Assembly: GCF_904846415.1 (NCBI RefSeq)
Contig: NZ_CAJHAR010000015.1
Location: 1-64,000 of the forward strand
Reading direction: 5' to 3'
From: Psychrobacter piscatorii
GTDB taxonomy: Bacteria > Pseudomonadota > Gammaproteobacteria > Pseudomonadales > Moraxellaceae
DNA: 64,000 bases
The position numbers and the translations under genes were made by a program. Position 1 is the stretch's first letter. Each line of letters begins with the position of its first letter. The notes beneath the pieces are model-generated. The model was not told where the DNA came from and made no database searches. It was given only the letters and a program-made list of their open reading frames with translations. This document shows positions 16,982-26,408 of this stretch, one piece after another.

Positions 16982-19555
16982 ATGAGCCATCATTCGTCTT
17001 TATTTGACAGTTATAGTATCCGCCGCGTGCGTCCACCAAAAAATAAGATCGGCACGTCAGCCAAACACGACAGTGCGATCACCCATGTGATGGGGACGGC
17101 AACTTATGTAGATGATATTGCAAAACCACAAGGCACGCTACATCTGGCAGTAGGTAAAAGCAGCCACGCTCATGCACGTGTATTAAGTATGGATCTGAGC
17201 GCTGTCAGAGAGGCTGATGGGGTGGTAGATGTTTTAAGTTTTAAAGATTTACCTGCGCAGACTGATATCGGTGCGGTGTTCGACGGTGAGCCACTGATGG
17301 TAGATGACATCACAGAGTATGTGGGTCAGACGCTATTTGTGGTAGTGGCGAGCAGTCATCGCGCCGCCAAAAAAGCCGCTACCAAGGCAGTGGTTGAATA
17401 TGAGCCATTGCCAGCGGTATTGAGTATTGATAAAGCGTTAGAGCAAGAGTTGTTTGTGCGTCCCAGTCATTTTATGAAGCGCGGCGATGCGACGACGGCG
17501 CTTGATAACGCGCCGATTCGCATTGAAGGTCATATTCATATGCGCGGGCAAGAGCACTTTTATCTTGAAGGGCAAGTGTCTTATGTGGTGCCGTGTGATG
17601 ATGGTGGGCTGGAAGTATACACGTCGTCACAGCATCCAAGCGAAGTTCAGCAACTGGTCGCCGAAGTGACGGATTTGCCCTTTCATGCGGTCAATACCGT
17701 GGTGCGCCGTATGGGCGGCGGCTTTGGTGGTAAAGAAACGCAAGCGGCGGCATGGGCCTGTCTGTGCGGCATCGTCGCCAAGCGCCATAACGTTCCTGTC
17801 AGTATGCGTCTAGACCGTCAAGATGACATGGTGGTGACCGGTAAACGCCATGAGTTTGCCAATCGTTATGAGGTTGGCTTGGATGAATCTGGGCGTATAT
17901 TGGGCGTCGATATGCAATTGGCTGGTCTGTGCGGTTATGCGCCAGATTTGTCTGATGCCATCGTCGATAGAGCGATGTTCCATTGTGATAATGCCTATTA
18001 CTATCCAGCGGCTCATGTGGCAGGTCATCGCTGCAAGACGCATACCGTATCCAATACGGCCTATCGCGGGTTTGGTGGTCCGCAAGGTCTGATGACGGCT
18101 GAATATATGATGGATCACATTGCCTATACCTTAGGTCAAGATCCTTTGCAGGTGCGCCTAGCAAACTTGTATCAAGATGGTCAAAGCACCCATTACGGTC
18201 AGACGATTGAGCACTTTGATTTGGCGACCATCATGACCAAACTGGCAGCGGATTGCGATTACGACAAGCGCCGTCAGCAAATCATAGAAGCCAATCAAAA
18301 AGCTGCCGCTGAAGGCAGTGACAAGCGTTTAGGCATCGCTCTAACACCAGTGAAATTTGGTATTTCATTTACCGTGCAGACGCTCAATCAGGCAGGCGCG
18401 CTGGTACACATTTATACCGATGGCAGTATCCATCTCAATCACGGTGGTACGGAGATGGGGCAAGGGCTATATATCAAAATTGCCCAGATTGTCGCCAATG
18501 AATTTGACGTTGATCTAGATACAGTAAAAGTGTCAGCGACTCGTACGGATAAAGTACCTAATACTTCACCAACTGCCGCGTCATCAGGTACCGATATCAA
18601 TGGTAAAGCAGCACAAAATGCTTGCTTGAGCATCAAAGCGCGCATCGTTGAATTTGCGGTTGAGCATTTTGAGGTGGCACAAGAAGACATACGCTTTGAA
18701 AAAAACCACGTCTATATCGGTGATAAAAAGACACTAACCTTTGCCGAAATGATTCAACTGTCGTATCAAAACCGTATCAGCCTATCGTCTACTGGCTACT
18801 ATAAAACGCCGAAAATATTTTATGATCGCTCCAAAGCATGGGGACGTCCGTTCTTCTACTTTGCCTTGGGTGCAGCTTGTGCTGAGGTTGAGATTGATAC
18901 GCTGACAGGTGAGTACAAAGTGCTACGCTGTGATGTGCTGCATGATGCGGGACAATCGATTAACCCTGCCATTGACATCGGTCAGATTGAAGGCGGTTTT
19001 GTGCAAGGCATGGGCTGGCTCACAGCAGAAGAGCTGATCTGGAATGATAAAGGAAAGCTCGCATCCGACAGTCCTGCCAACTATAAAATCCCAACCGCGC
19101 ATGACTTGCCTAAGCAGTGGAATGTCAAACTGTACAACCGTAAAAACGAAGAACAAACGATTTATAACTCTAAAGCCGTCGGTGAGCCGCCGTTTATGTT
19201 GGCTGCCAGCGTCTGGTGCGCGCTTAATAACGCGGTGGCTAGCCTTGGTGATTATCAAAAGAATCCAGAGCTGACCATGCCTGCGACGCCAGAAGCCGTA
19301 TTAAAGGCGGTCATGCGTATGGAAGGTTCGTCTTGGGATCTAGAGACCAAGGAGGACAAGGATACGATGGATAGCCTTGCCAAAGGCGTAGAAGAAAAGG
19401 GCGATCTCTATAACGACAAAGTCATGCCGCAAGATGTGCGCCATGCCAAAGACATCGATCCAAAAGAGGTGGCAGGCAAGCAGACCGATGAGCAGCCAGA
19501 AGCGATAGAGCACCCAAATGTCGCAGGGGCAAGAGGTCCTGCGCACAGTGAGTGA
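16982..19555 (+). CDS. xdhB: Xanthine dehydrogenase molybdenum-binding subunit
   Basis: Catalytic subunit binding the molybdopterin cofactor. The 857 residues show the aldehyde oxidase/xanthine dehydrogenase a/b hammerhead domain at the N-terminus (THVMGTATYVDDI), the cofactor-binding loop MGGGFGGKE near residue 244, AYRGFGGPQG, the GGTEMGQGL loop, and the active-site glutamate in KAVGEPPF (E735). The C-terminal 65 or so residues are a charged, low-complexity tail beyond the usual family end. The stop overlaps the start region of xdhC, suggesting translational coupling. Confidence 0.96.
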   Translation: MSHHSSLFDSYSIRRVRPPKNKIGTSAKHDSAITHVMGTATYVDDIAKPQGTLHLAVGKSSHAHARVLSMDLSAVREADGVVDVLSFKDLPAQTDIGAVFDGEPLMVDDITEYVGQTLFVVVASSHRAAKKAATKAVVEYEPLPAVLSIDKALEQELFVRPSHFMKRGDATTALDNAPIRIEGHIHMRGQEHFYLEGQVSYVVPCDDGGLEVYTSSQHPSEVQQLVAEVTDLPFHAVNTVVRRMGGGFGGKETQAAAWACLCGIVAKRHNVPVSMRLDRQDDMVVTGKRHEFANRYEVGLDESGRILGVDMQLAGLCGYAPDLSDAIVDRAMFHCDNAYYYPAAHVAGHRCKTHTVSNTAYRGFGGPQGLMTAEYMMDHIAYTLGQDPLQVRLANLYQDGQSTHYGQTIEHFDLATIMTKLAADCDYDKRRQQIIEANQKAAAEGSDKRLGIALTPVKFGISFTVQTLNQAGALVHIYTDGSIHLNHGGTEMGQGLYIKIAQIVANEFDVDLDTVKVSATRTDKVPNTSPTAASSGTDINGKAAQNACLSIKARIVEFAVEHFEVAQEDIRFEKNHVYIGDKKTLTFAEMIQLSYQNRISLSSTGYYKTPKIFYDRSKAWGRPFFYFALGAACAEVEIDTLTGEYKVLRCDVLHDAGQSINPAIDIGQIEGGFVQGMGWLTAEELIWNDKGKLASDSPANYKIPTAHDLPKQWNVKLYNRKNEEQTIYNSKAVGEPPFMLAASVWCALNNAVASLGDYQKNPELTMPATPEAVLKAVMRMEGSSWDLETKEDKDTMDSLAKGVEEKGDLYNDKVMPQDVRHAKDIDPKEVAGKQTDEQPEAIEHPNVAGARGPAHSE

Positions 19556-20519
19556 GTCATTAGCACCTCCAGTTATCTGGTATGAAGGTCTGGCGCGATA
19601 TCAGCAGCAAGGCACCGCTCATGTGTTGGCAACGGTTGTGGCTGTGAATGGCTCAGCCCCGCGTGCGCTACAGGCAAAGATGATTGTCACTCAGGATGGC
19701 ATCGTAGATACGCTGGGTGGCGGTGGTCTTGAGCACGATGTGATTACCACTGCACGGCAACTGCTAAACGGTGAAATAGCAGCGATAATATCAAAAGAAG
19801 TCAAACCAAAAGTGTCTGAAGTTGACGATACAAGCGCGTCAGCTCCTTCTAAAGCGATACGCCGTGACGCGGTCTATACCAAGCATTATCCACTGGGTGC
19901 AAAATTAGCACAGTGCTGCGGCGGTAGCGTCACTGTTATGTTTGAATGCTTTAATGTAACGCCGCCGATGTCAGTACTGGTATTCGGGGCAGGGCATGTG
20001 GCATCAGCACTCATGACCATCCTTGCTGAATTGCCTTGTCAGGTAGATTGGGTGGACAGTCGCCCAGAGATGTTTAAGCGGTATTTAGTTGATGAATCTA
20101 CTACTAATCAATCCAAACTTTATAACTTACCAGCGCATATTCGTCCGCATATCGATGATGAGCCTGTAGATTTTGTGCGTCCATTTATCGAGCAGGGTGG
20201 TCAGCGTTTTATTTTGATTATGACGCATGATCATAGTGTGGATTTTGAGCTAGTGCGAGCAACATTAGATACTATTTCTGATACCAGCTCATTTGATAAT
20301 AAATACTCAAATATCTCATTACCCTATATAGGCTGTATTGCCTCATCCACCAAAGCCAAGCGTTTTAGAGATCGTTTGATTCAGCGTGGCTACAGTGAGC
20401 AACTGGTTAATCAGCTCATCATGCCAATCGGATTACCAATTGGTGGTAAAGAGCCGATGGCAGTAGCCGTGTCTATCGTGGCGCAGCTCTTACAGCAATA
20501 TCATCAGGCTGAACGCTGA
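19518..20519 (+). CDS. xdhC: Xanthine dehydrogenase accessory protein XdhC
   Basis: Binds the molybdenum cofactor, has it sulfurated and hands it to XdhB. The N-terminal XdhC/CoxI domain is seen (VVAVNGSAPRALQAKMIV, LGGGGLEHDVI, and CCGGSVTV near residue 135), then a C-terminal Rossmann-like domain (VLVFGAGHVASAL, MTHDHSVDFEL, IGCIASSTKAKRF, GLPIGGKEPMAVAVSI). The ATG at 19518 overlaps xdhB by 38 bases. A GTG at 19548 in the same frame, with GAGG upstream and only an 8-base overlap, is an equally plausible start. It would remove ten residues that carry no family similarity. Confidence 0.93.
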   Translation: MSQGQEVLRTVSESLAPPVIWYEGLARYQQQGTAHVLATVVAVNGSAPRALQAKMIVTQDGIVDTLGGGGLEHDVITTARQLLNGEIAAIISKEVKPKVSEVDDTSASAPSKAIRRDAVYTKHYPLGAKLAQCCGGSVTVMFECFNVTPPMSVLVFGAGHVASALMTILAELPCQVDWVDSRPEMFKRYLVDESTTNQSKLYNLPAHIRPHIDDEPVDFVRPFIEQGGQRFILIMTHDHSVDFELVRATLDTISDTSSFDNKYSNISLPYIGCIASSTKAKRFRDRLIQRGYSEQLVNQLIMPIGLPIGGKEPMAVAVSIVAQLLQQYHQAER

Positions 20520-20635
20520 GTTTCTATGTGCTCAATATAGCCCCGTTTTAGCATCGTTATTTTCCGTCGAATTATTAAACGCTCAGCACGATTTATTAAA
20601 ATGTTCAGCATTATCAAGCCATGTGAGACCACCCA

Positions 20636-22066
20636 ATGACCCTACATATTTATCAAGCTCATTTATTACATTATATTAGCGAAGATGACCTTGCTAAGCG
20701 TACGGCTGCTGAATTATCCGATACTAGAATTCCTGACTTTCTCGTAAATCTGACCGTTGATAAAGATACAACGTTGCTTCCAGTAATTGCAGGCGTGCGT
20801 GTTTACCCTGAGTATATTACTGACGGCGCACTTGTTATTGATGATAAGACTGGACTGATTATTAATTATGGTAGTCGAGAGGCGATGTTAGCAAATTATG
20901 TGCTGACCGCTACTAATGACAGTCAAGAACCAGTCCAGATTCATGACCATCGGCACAAACTCATCATGCCAGGTTTTATCGATACTCATGTTCACTATCC
21001 GCAGATAGATATGATCGCCGCTTACGGTGAGCAACTGCTCGACTGGCTCAATAATTATACCTTTGTGACGGAAGCCAATTTCGGTGATCCAAAAGTAGCG
21101 CACGATACGGCTAATTTCTTTTTAAGGCAACTACTTGCTAATGGTACGACCAGTGCCATGGTTTTTGCGACCAGTCACCCGCTATCCGCCGAGGCGTTTT
21201 TTACTGAAAGTCATAGGCTTAATACGCGCATGATTACGGGCAATGTCTTGATGGATCAAAATGCACCTGAGCAGCTATGCGTGCCTGTTGAGCAAAGTAT
21301 CCGCGATACTCAAGATATCATTGATAATTGGCATGAGCGTGGGCGTCAGCATGTGGCGATTACGCCAAGATTTGCCATTACATCAACACCGCAACAGTTG
21401 CGCATGGCAGGTGAGTTATATGCCAGCTATGACAGTGTGTATTTACAGACGCATCTGGCAGAAAACCGTGATGAGGTGGCTTTTGTACAACAGCTTTATC
21501 CCCATCATAAAGGTTACCTCGACGTCTATGACGATATGGGTCTGTTAGGCCGCCGTACCACCTTGGCACATGGTATCTATCTTGAGACACCAGAGTATGA
21601 GCGTCTACGCGCGACTGGTACGCAAATATCACATTGTCCAACGTCCAATCTGTTTTTGGGTAGTGGGCTGTTCGATTTACCCAAGACGTTAAGTTATACC
21701 GGTGTCAGTATCGCCACCGACGTTGGAGCAGGGACGAGCTTATCGATGCTGACGACGTTATCAGAGGCGTACAAAGTCCAGCAGCTACAAGGTAATCAGC
21801 TATCCGCGCATCAAGGGTTATATCAGATCACCTTAGGCAATGCGCAGTCGCTACTATTGGGCCATAAAATCGGTAACTTTATGCCCAATAAAGAAGCAGA
21901 TTTTGTTGTAATTGACATGGGTGCAACCGAATTGCTTGAGCGGCGTATGGCGCAGACCAAAACCGTTGAAGAGCAACTATTTGTGCTGATGACGCTGGGT
22001 GATGATAGAGTGATCGAGCAGACGATCATTGCAGGTCAGAGCCGCTATCGAAAATCTGCAGCCTGA
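20636..22066 (+). CDS. guaD: Guanine deaminase
   Basis: Hydrolyses guanine to xanthine and ammonia, feeding XdhAB. An amidohydrolase of 476 residues with the zinc motif DTHVHYPQID near residue 120, the guanine-binding GEQLLDWLNNYTF, HLAENRDEV, LAHGIYL, SHCPTSNLFLGSG and the metal-binding DVGAGTSLSM. It is the last gene of the rightward xdh operon (116-base gap with no terminator after xdhC) and ends at a terminator shared with the convergent allA operon. The N-terminal 85 residues form the small beta domain typical of the family. Confidence 0.95.
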   Translation: MTLHIYQAHLLHYISEDDLAKRTAAELSDTRIPDFLVNLTVDKDTTLLPVIAGVRVYPEYITDGALVIDDKTGLIINYGSREAMLANYVLTATNDSQEPVQIHDHRHKLIMPGFIDTHVHYPQIDMIAAYGEQLLDWLNNYTFVTEANFGDPKVAHDTANFFLRQLLANGTTSAMVFATSHPLSAEAFFTESHRLNTRMITGNVLMDQNAPEQLCVPVEQSIRDTQDIIDNWHERGRQHVAITPRFAITSTPQQLRMAGELYASYDSVYLQTHLAENRDEVAFVQQLYPHHKGYLDVYDDMGLLGRRTTLAHGIYLETPEYERLRATGTQISHCPTSNLFLGSGLFDLPKTLSYTGVSIATDVGAGTSLSMLTTLSEAYKVQQLQGNQLSAHQGLYQITLGNAQSLLLGHKIGNFMPNKEADFVVIDMGATELLERRMAQTKTVEEQLFVLMTLGDDRVIEQTIIAGQSRYRKSAA

Positions 22067-22094
22067 TAAACTAGCGAAAATATGAGTCATAAGA

Positions 22095-22129
22095 AAGCCT
22101 CGTTTATATATCATAAACGGGGCTTTTAT
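22095..22129. terminator. Terminator between convergent guaD and allA
   Basis: AAGCCTCGTTTAT / ATAAACGGGGCTT with a 5-base loop and one G-T pair, followed by TTATT on the plus strand and CTTTCTT on the minus strand. It separates the two convergent purine operons. Confidence 0.78.
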
Positions 22130-22181
22130 TGGTTTGGTCTGTGTCTTTTGTTCTGTACTTATGGGATAGCTTAGCGGCTTT

Positions 22182-22223
22182 TTTTCTAATTGATATTTTC
22201 TAACTGACGTTTTCTAATTCAAT
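22182..22223. repeat. Three imperfect 14-bp tandem copies at the allA 3' end
   Basis: Units TTTTCTAATTGATA, TTTTCTAACTGACG and TTTTCTAATTCAAT follow each other directly. The last two encode the final residues and stop of allA; the first lies downstream. Probably a small slippage duplication. Confidence 0.5.
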
Positions 22224-22727
22224 AGACACATTCCAGTCCGTAATATCTATCTCATGGCAGTTGTTACCTTCGCCATTGATACGATCAATCACCAAAAAAT
22301 CACTGTCACGCCCAAGAGCGAGTAGAGGGTGATGCCAGACATTAGCATCGTACTGTACACCTTGGTGAGCTTTTGCATAAAACACTGCTAGATCGTCAGG
22401 CGATTGTGGTGGCGTACCTGCTTTGGCAACGACGACAATATAGTCCTGACCTTCCATCGAGACAAATGCTTGTGTCCCAAACGGATGATACTCCATGACG
22501 GAGAGCGCAATCGGATTCTCACGTTTTTTGGCTCGAAAGATACTTATGCCAACAGCGCCACCCTCAAGCTGACTCTCAGCAAGTGCATGATGGCGAACCG
22601 CATAGCCATTATTGATCTCATAAGTATTGTCAGCCGTTTGCTCCTCCTCACTATAGCGCTCAATAACCGAGCCGTAAGGGGCAAAGTTGGCTTTGGTTAA
22701 AGGCTGAGCGGTTAGCATGATACTCAT
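22200..22727 (-). CDS. allA: Ureidoglycolate lyase
   Basis: Splits ureidoglycolate into glyoxylate and urea, the last step of this purine route. The 175 residues form a cupin-like AllA/DAL3 protein: [14 protein letters not shown] at the start, [15 protein letters not shown] in the middle and [20 protein letters not shown] towards the end, with the conserved histidines of the active site. Its ATG overlaps the alc stop by one base (TAATG), a sign of translational coupling. The C-terminal codons run into a short tandem repeat. Confidence 0.93.
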   Translation of the reverse strand: MSIMLTAQPLTKANFAPYGSVIERYSEEEQTADNTYEINNGYAVRHHALAESQLEGGAVGISIFRAKKRENPIALSVMEYHPFGTQAFVSMEGQDYIVVVAKAGTPPQSPDDLAVFYAKAHQGVQYDANVWHHPLLALGRDSDFLVIDRINGEGNNCHEIDITDWNVSIELENVS

Positions 22728-23845
22728 TATTTAACCTCTATATCATCAGTAGTACTAACATGATCTGCCACTTTACCAAACACGCGCACGCGGCTGATAC
22801 CACCATCTGGGAAGATATTGACCCGAATATGGGTGATAGGCTGATCTATCTGGAGCTTATCGTTACCAAAGGTATGGATATCATCGGCATTGGTTTTTTG
22901 CGGCTCAAGCAACGTGTCCCAAAACATACTTTGCGTGACTAAGGTTTGCTCTGGTGTATTTGGCGAATAGACGGCTTGGATCGAGATTTTATCAGGGTAG
23001 TTGCCTTTGAAGTGAGCGGTATCGATTTCGATAGAATCGACAATACCTGCTTGACCTAAGGCAATAATGCACCAGTCATTACCTGGCTCACGGCGACGAC
23101 GTGTCTCCCAACCATCACCCATATTAGGGGCTTTGGTCGGTAACAGTAAGTTGCTGGCTTCCCCAAAATGCGCGTCATTACTGGCAATCGCGCGACCGCC
23201 GTTTAACGCGCCTGCCAAGTCAATCGTCTCGCCTTGTTTGCTCAGGCTCGCATCAAGTTGGATATCGCCATAGACACGTAATCGAGCCACGCCGCCATCT
23301 GGATAAATATTCAAACGGATATGGGTGACCGTTTGCTCATCATCAATCTCAACAAACTCATGGTGATTGCCCTGTAGTGGGGTCATTCCGACAAGGGAGT
23401 GCCAGTTTTTACTGTCCCAGTCTTCTTTATTGAGGCTAGTAAGCTCAGTTTCATTTTGTTGTAGCAGCTCTGGCGCGTATAAGGCATCGACACTGGCTGA
23501 AGAGGGGAAGTTACCGGTAAAGTGACTGGTATCGATATCAAGCCCTGCAATTTTGGTTGGGCGGGCAAGTTGAACGATTAAATAATCATAACCTAAATGA
23601 CGCTTGCGGCGTGTCTCCCAACCGTCCATCCATTTACCATTATCGTCAAATTTGCCTACGATAAAGATAGGCGCATCAGGATTTAAAATGCGGCTTTTAT
23701 CTGCAAAAAAGTCATCCGTCGCAAATAGCGCTTTGGCGCCCAAGCGACTATCAGCCACGTTTGATTTTTTAGTAAAAGCTGGCAGGCTCTCAGGTAGGTT
23801 GTTTGCTGAGATAATTTGTCCCACTTCTGAAGTATTTTGACTCAT
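22727..23845 (-). CDS. alc: Allantoicase
   Basis: Hydrolyses allantoate to ureidoglycolate and urea. 372 residues made of two similar allantoicase domains. Each has the sequence pattern DGWETRR(R/K)R followed by a D/N-W-C/Y-I-type core and an HFTGN/HFKGNYP motif, and each ends in H.R.NI.PDGG..R.RV.G (about residues 180-200 and 335-355). There is no signal peptide. It lies between puuE and allA in the leftward operon. A six-copy TTGA repeat stands 27-50 bases upstream of the start and could change promoter or leader spacing. Confidence 0.95.
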   Translation of the reverse strand: MSQNTSEVGQIISANNLPESLPAFTKKSNVADSRLGAKALFATDDFFADKSRILNPDAPIFIVGKFDDNGKWMDGWETRRKRHLGYDYLIVQLARPTKIAGLDIDTSHFTGNFPSSASVDALYAPELLQQNETELTSLNKEDWDSKNWHSLVGMTPLQGNHHEFVEIDDEQTVTHIRLNIYPDGGVARLRVYGDIQLDASLSKQGETIDLAGALNGGRAIASNDAHFGEASNLLLPTKAPNMGDGWETRRRREPGNDWCIIALGQAGIVDSIEIDTAHFKGNYPDKISIQAVYSPNTPEQTLVTQSMFWDTLLEPQKTNADDIHTFGNDKLQIDQPITHIRVNIFPDGGISRVRVFGKVADHVSTTDDIEVK

Positions 23846-23871
23846 AATGATTCCTTTATTCTATATTAGGT

Positions 23872-23895
23872 TTGATTGATTGATTGATTGATTGA
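23872..23895. repeat. Tetranucleotide repeat (TTGA)6 upstream of alc
   Basis: Six perfect TTGA copies (TCAA on the transcribed strand) in the 114-base puuE-alc gap, 27-50 bases before the alc start. Adjacent to it is an inverted repeat GTGTCG/CGACAC (23896-23922). Such tracts are prone to slipped-strand changes in copy number. Confidence 0.8.
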
Positions 23896-23959
23896 GTGTC
23901 GCTTGTTTTATTTATTCGACACACTGCGACGTGCTCAATGAGCGAGGCAATGGCAAAAG

Positions 23960-24940
23960 CTACATCCAGTTGGCTGTATTGTCTGGTGTTGCAGGGTGGT
24001 TCTCATACCAGTGTTTGGCGATCTCATCACGGCGGCATATCCACACGTCAGGCTTATTGGTGATATAGTGCAAAAATTGCTTCAACGCTTTGATACGTCC
24101 TGCCCGTCCGATAATGCGGCAATGCAAACCGATGGTTAGCATTTTGGGGGTGTGCTCACCTTCTTCGTACAGGGTATCAAAGCTGTCTTTGAGGTATTGA
24201 TAAAATGGCTCGGCGTGAGTAAACCCTGGGCTAGAAGAAAAGCGCATGTCGTTGGTCTCTAAACTATAAGGGATGACCAAATGCGGCTTGCGCGTAATCA
24301 AATTGCCTTCTTGAGCTTTGACATTGAGCCAGTAGGGCAGCTCATCGCCGTATGAGTCAGAGTCATAATGATAGCCACCTTGTTCAACGACCAGCTCGCG
24401 CGTGTTTGGACTATCGCGCCCCGTGTACCAACCGAGCGGCTGTTTGCCTAGCATGCGCTCAAATATATTGGTTGCACGGCGAATGTGCTCACGTTCCGTC
24501 TCGCGATACATATACTGATAAGTGATCCAGCGCAGGCCGTGACTGGCAATCTCATGACCGTCTTCTAATACGCGCTCAATAATGTGCGGCGTTTTTTCAG
24601 CAGCGGCAGCACAGGTAAAGGTGGTGATTGGAACACCATACCCTTTGAATACATCTAACACCCGCCATACGCCGACACGGCTCCCGTATTCAAATGCTGA
24701 TTCGATAGACTGGTGACGGTTGTTAAATTCGGGCGTACCTAAAATATCAGACAAAAAACGCTCTGATTGTCCATCGCCATGAATGACGCTATTTTCTGCC
24801 CCTTCTTCGATATTCAAGACAAACTGTACGGCGATTTTTGCGCCGCCCGGCCAGTTGGCTTTTGGTGGGTTGCCAGCATAGCCTTTTAGATCGCGAGGAT
24901 ATGTGCTCAGATCAAAATCACTGGTAATTTTTTTGCTCAT
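23960..24940 (-). CDS. puuE: Allantoinase PuuE (polysaccharide-deacetylase fold)
   Basis: Opens the allantoin ring to give allantoate. 326 residues of the NodB-like PuuE family, unrelated to amidohydrolase allantoinases such as AllB. Visible marks: STYPRDLKGYAGNPPKANWPGGAKIAV at the N-terminus (positions 12-38), FVLNIEEGAENSVIHGD, the HEIASHGLRW metal/active-site region near residue 130, GWYTGRDSPNTRELV and LHCRIIGRAGR. Part of the leftward operon, 82 bases after puuD. This family typically co-occurs with PuuD, HiuH and UraD, as it does here. Confidence 0.95.
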   Translation of the reverse strand: MSKKITSDFDLSTYPRDLKGYAGNPPKANWPGGAKIAVQFVLNIEEGAENSVIHGDGQSERFLSDILGTPEFNNRHQSIESAFEYGSRVGVWRVLDVFKGYGVPITTFTCAAAAEKTPHIIERVLEDGHEIASHGLRWITYQYMYRETEREHIRRATNIFERMLGKQPLGWYTGRDSPNTRELVVEQGGYHYDSDSYGDELPYWLNVKAQEGNLITRKPHLVIPYSLETNDMRFSSSPGFTHAEPFYQYLKDSFDTLYEEGEHTPKMLTIGLHCRIIGRAGRIKALKQFLHYITNKPDVWICRRDEIAKHWYENHPATPDNTANWM

Positions 24941-25022
24941 TACTTATGTTCCTATATCTCGTGGAGCCTTAGATATTTATTTGAATATTGCTCGTAAAGG
25001 GAAGTTATTTTTTGATAACAAA

Positions 25023-26315
25023 CTAAAGCGACGACGCGTACGCTACAAGCTGTTGGCGCTCTGTATCCGTCAACTGAGTAATATTACCCAGTGGCATATA
25101 GCCCGTTTGTACGGCAGTAATGATTTTTGCTTTATGTATCTTTAGGTCTTCTGGTGTTTGCAAAATGATACCTGCTGGCGGCGCGGCAAACCCTTGCTGT
25201 GTTGGCTGCACCGCATGACAGGTGCTACAGCGCGTATGCACAACATCCATCATAGCGTCATCTGCTGATGCGCTCACGGGTATGGCTTCAGCAGTGGCTG
25301 CATCATTGCTAACACTGTTATTATTAACGCTATCAGTATTTGTATTAGTAGTCGTAGGTGCTACTGCGGCGGTAGCAGGTATTGCAGGCACTGGCTCAAT
25401 CGGCTCAGGTCGCATCCAAATAATCAACAATACTGTCAATATGGCTGGAATGACTAAGTAGCGTGGTTTTTTATGACCTAAATGTTTTTGATTAAAATAA
25501 TGACGTGCCGTTGCGGTGATAACGCCAACGAAGACCAAGACCAACCAACCTTTTTCATGAGCGTACATCATCGGATAGTGGTTACTAATCATGGTAAAGA
25601 TGAGCGGTAGAGTAAAGTAGTTATTCATCAGTGAGCGGTTTTTGGCTTGCAATGCCAATTCAGCGACTTCTTTACCCGGTTTTTCACCGCGCCGCACACA
25701 ATCAACGAGTGCGCGCTGAGCTGGCATAATACCAAAGAATACGTTACCCACCATCACCGTGCCCAAGATGGCACCGATATGAATGAACGAGGCGCGATCA
25801 CTAAACAGTTGATAAGAGCCCCAGCTCGCGATGACCAATAAAATAAAAATCAGAGTGCTAAAAATAAAGGCATTTTTACCCAAATGACTGCGCACGATAA
25901 CTTCGTAAATAAAGTAACTACCGAACAAAAACAGCAAGCTTGTCGCAATGGCACCGATACTGGTAAAAGGTACCTTACTTGGGTCAATCAGGTAGGCAGT
26001 TGCATTGGCATAATAGACAATCGACATCATCGCCGCACCGGTCAGCCACGTGGTATACGCTTCCCACTTAAACCAATGTAGCGTCTTTGGCATTTCCTCT
26101 GGTTCGAGTTTATATTTGGCAATTTCATAAAACCCACCGCCATGCACCGCCCATAGATCACCCGAGATACCTTTATCGGCTTTCCACTGCGGCGGCTTGC
26201 GTAGGCTTAGATCTAGCCACACAAAATAGAACGATGCACCAATCCATGCCACCCCAGCGATAACATGAAACCAGCGGAAAAATAAACTCAACCATTCAAG
26301 AAGGTAGGCGCCCAT
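25023..26315 (-). CDS. puuD: Membrane urate hydroxylase PuuD with C-terminal cytochrome c
   Basis: Oxidises urate to 5-hydroxyisourate at the inner membrane, replacing soluble uricase. The 430 residues have about eight hydrophobic segments (starting with LFFRWFHVIAGVAWIGASFY and including NVFFGIMPAQRALVDCVRRG). A linker of about 50 residues rich in A, T, N and P follows. Then comes a cytochrome c domain with haem site CSTCH near residue 360 and a probable axial Met in GYMPLGN. Electrons probably pass from the haem to the respiratory chain. It lies between hiuH and puuE; a strong inverted repeat sits in the 93-base gap to hiuH. Confidence 0.95.
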   Translation of the reverse strand: MGAYLLEWLSLFFRWFHVIAGVAWIGASFYFVWLDLSLRKPPQWKADKGISGDLWAVHGGGFYEIAKYKLEPEEMPKTLHWFKWEAYTTWLTGAAMMSIVYYANATAYLIDPSKVPFTSIGAIATSLLFLFGSYFIYEVIVRSHLGKNAFIFSTLIFILLVIASWGSYQLFSDRASFIHIGAILGTVMVGNVFFGIMPAQRALVDCVRRGEKPGKEVAELALQAKNRSLMNNYFTLPLIFTMISNHYPMMYAHEKGWLVLVFVGVITATARHYFNQKHLGHKKPRYLVIPAILTVLLIIWMRPEPIEPVPAIPATAAVAPTTTNTNTDSVNNNSVSNDAATAEAIPVSASADDAMMDVVHTRCSTCHAVQPTQQGFAAPPAGIILQTPEDLKIHKAKIITAVQTGYMPLGNITQLTDTERQQLVAYASSL

Positions 26316-26358
26316 GTGGTAAGTGTCCTTTAATATGACAGTGTCTTGATAAAATATT

Positions 26359-26386
26359 TGTGAGCGGATAACGATTTTCGCTCACA
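26359..26386. repeat. Inverted repeat with lac-operator-like half sites between hiuH and puuD
   Basis: TGTGAGCG (26359-26366) and CGCTCACA (26379-26386) form a perfect 8-bp inverted repeat with a 12-base spacer. The left arm plus spacer matches 19 of 21 positions of the E. coli lacO1 core. It lies 44-71 bases upstream of the puuD start on the transcribed strand. It may act as an intercistronic RNA hairpin or as an operator for a LacI-type protein. No T run follows on the minus strand, so it is not a standard terminator. Confidence 0.55.
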
Positions 26387-26408
26387 GTTTTTCGATAATA
26401 AAGTTAGA

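Noticed and set aside
26358-26386. A true lac operator from cloning-vector contamination
   Set aside because: The match stops at the operator core; flanking bases are ordinary intergenic sequence with no lac promoter or lacZ.
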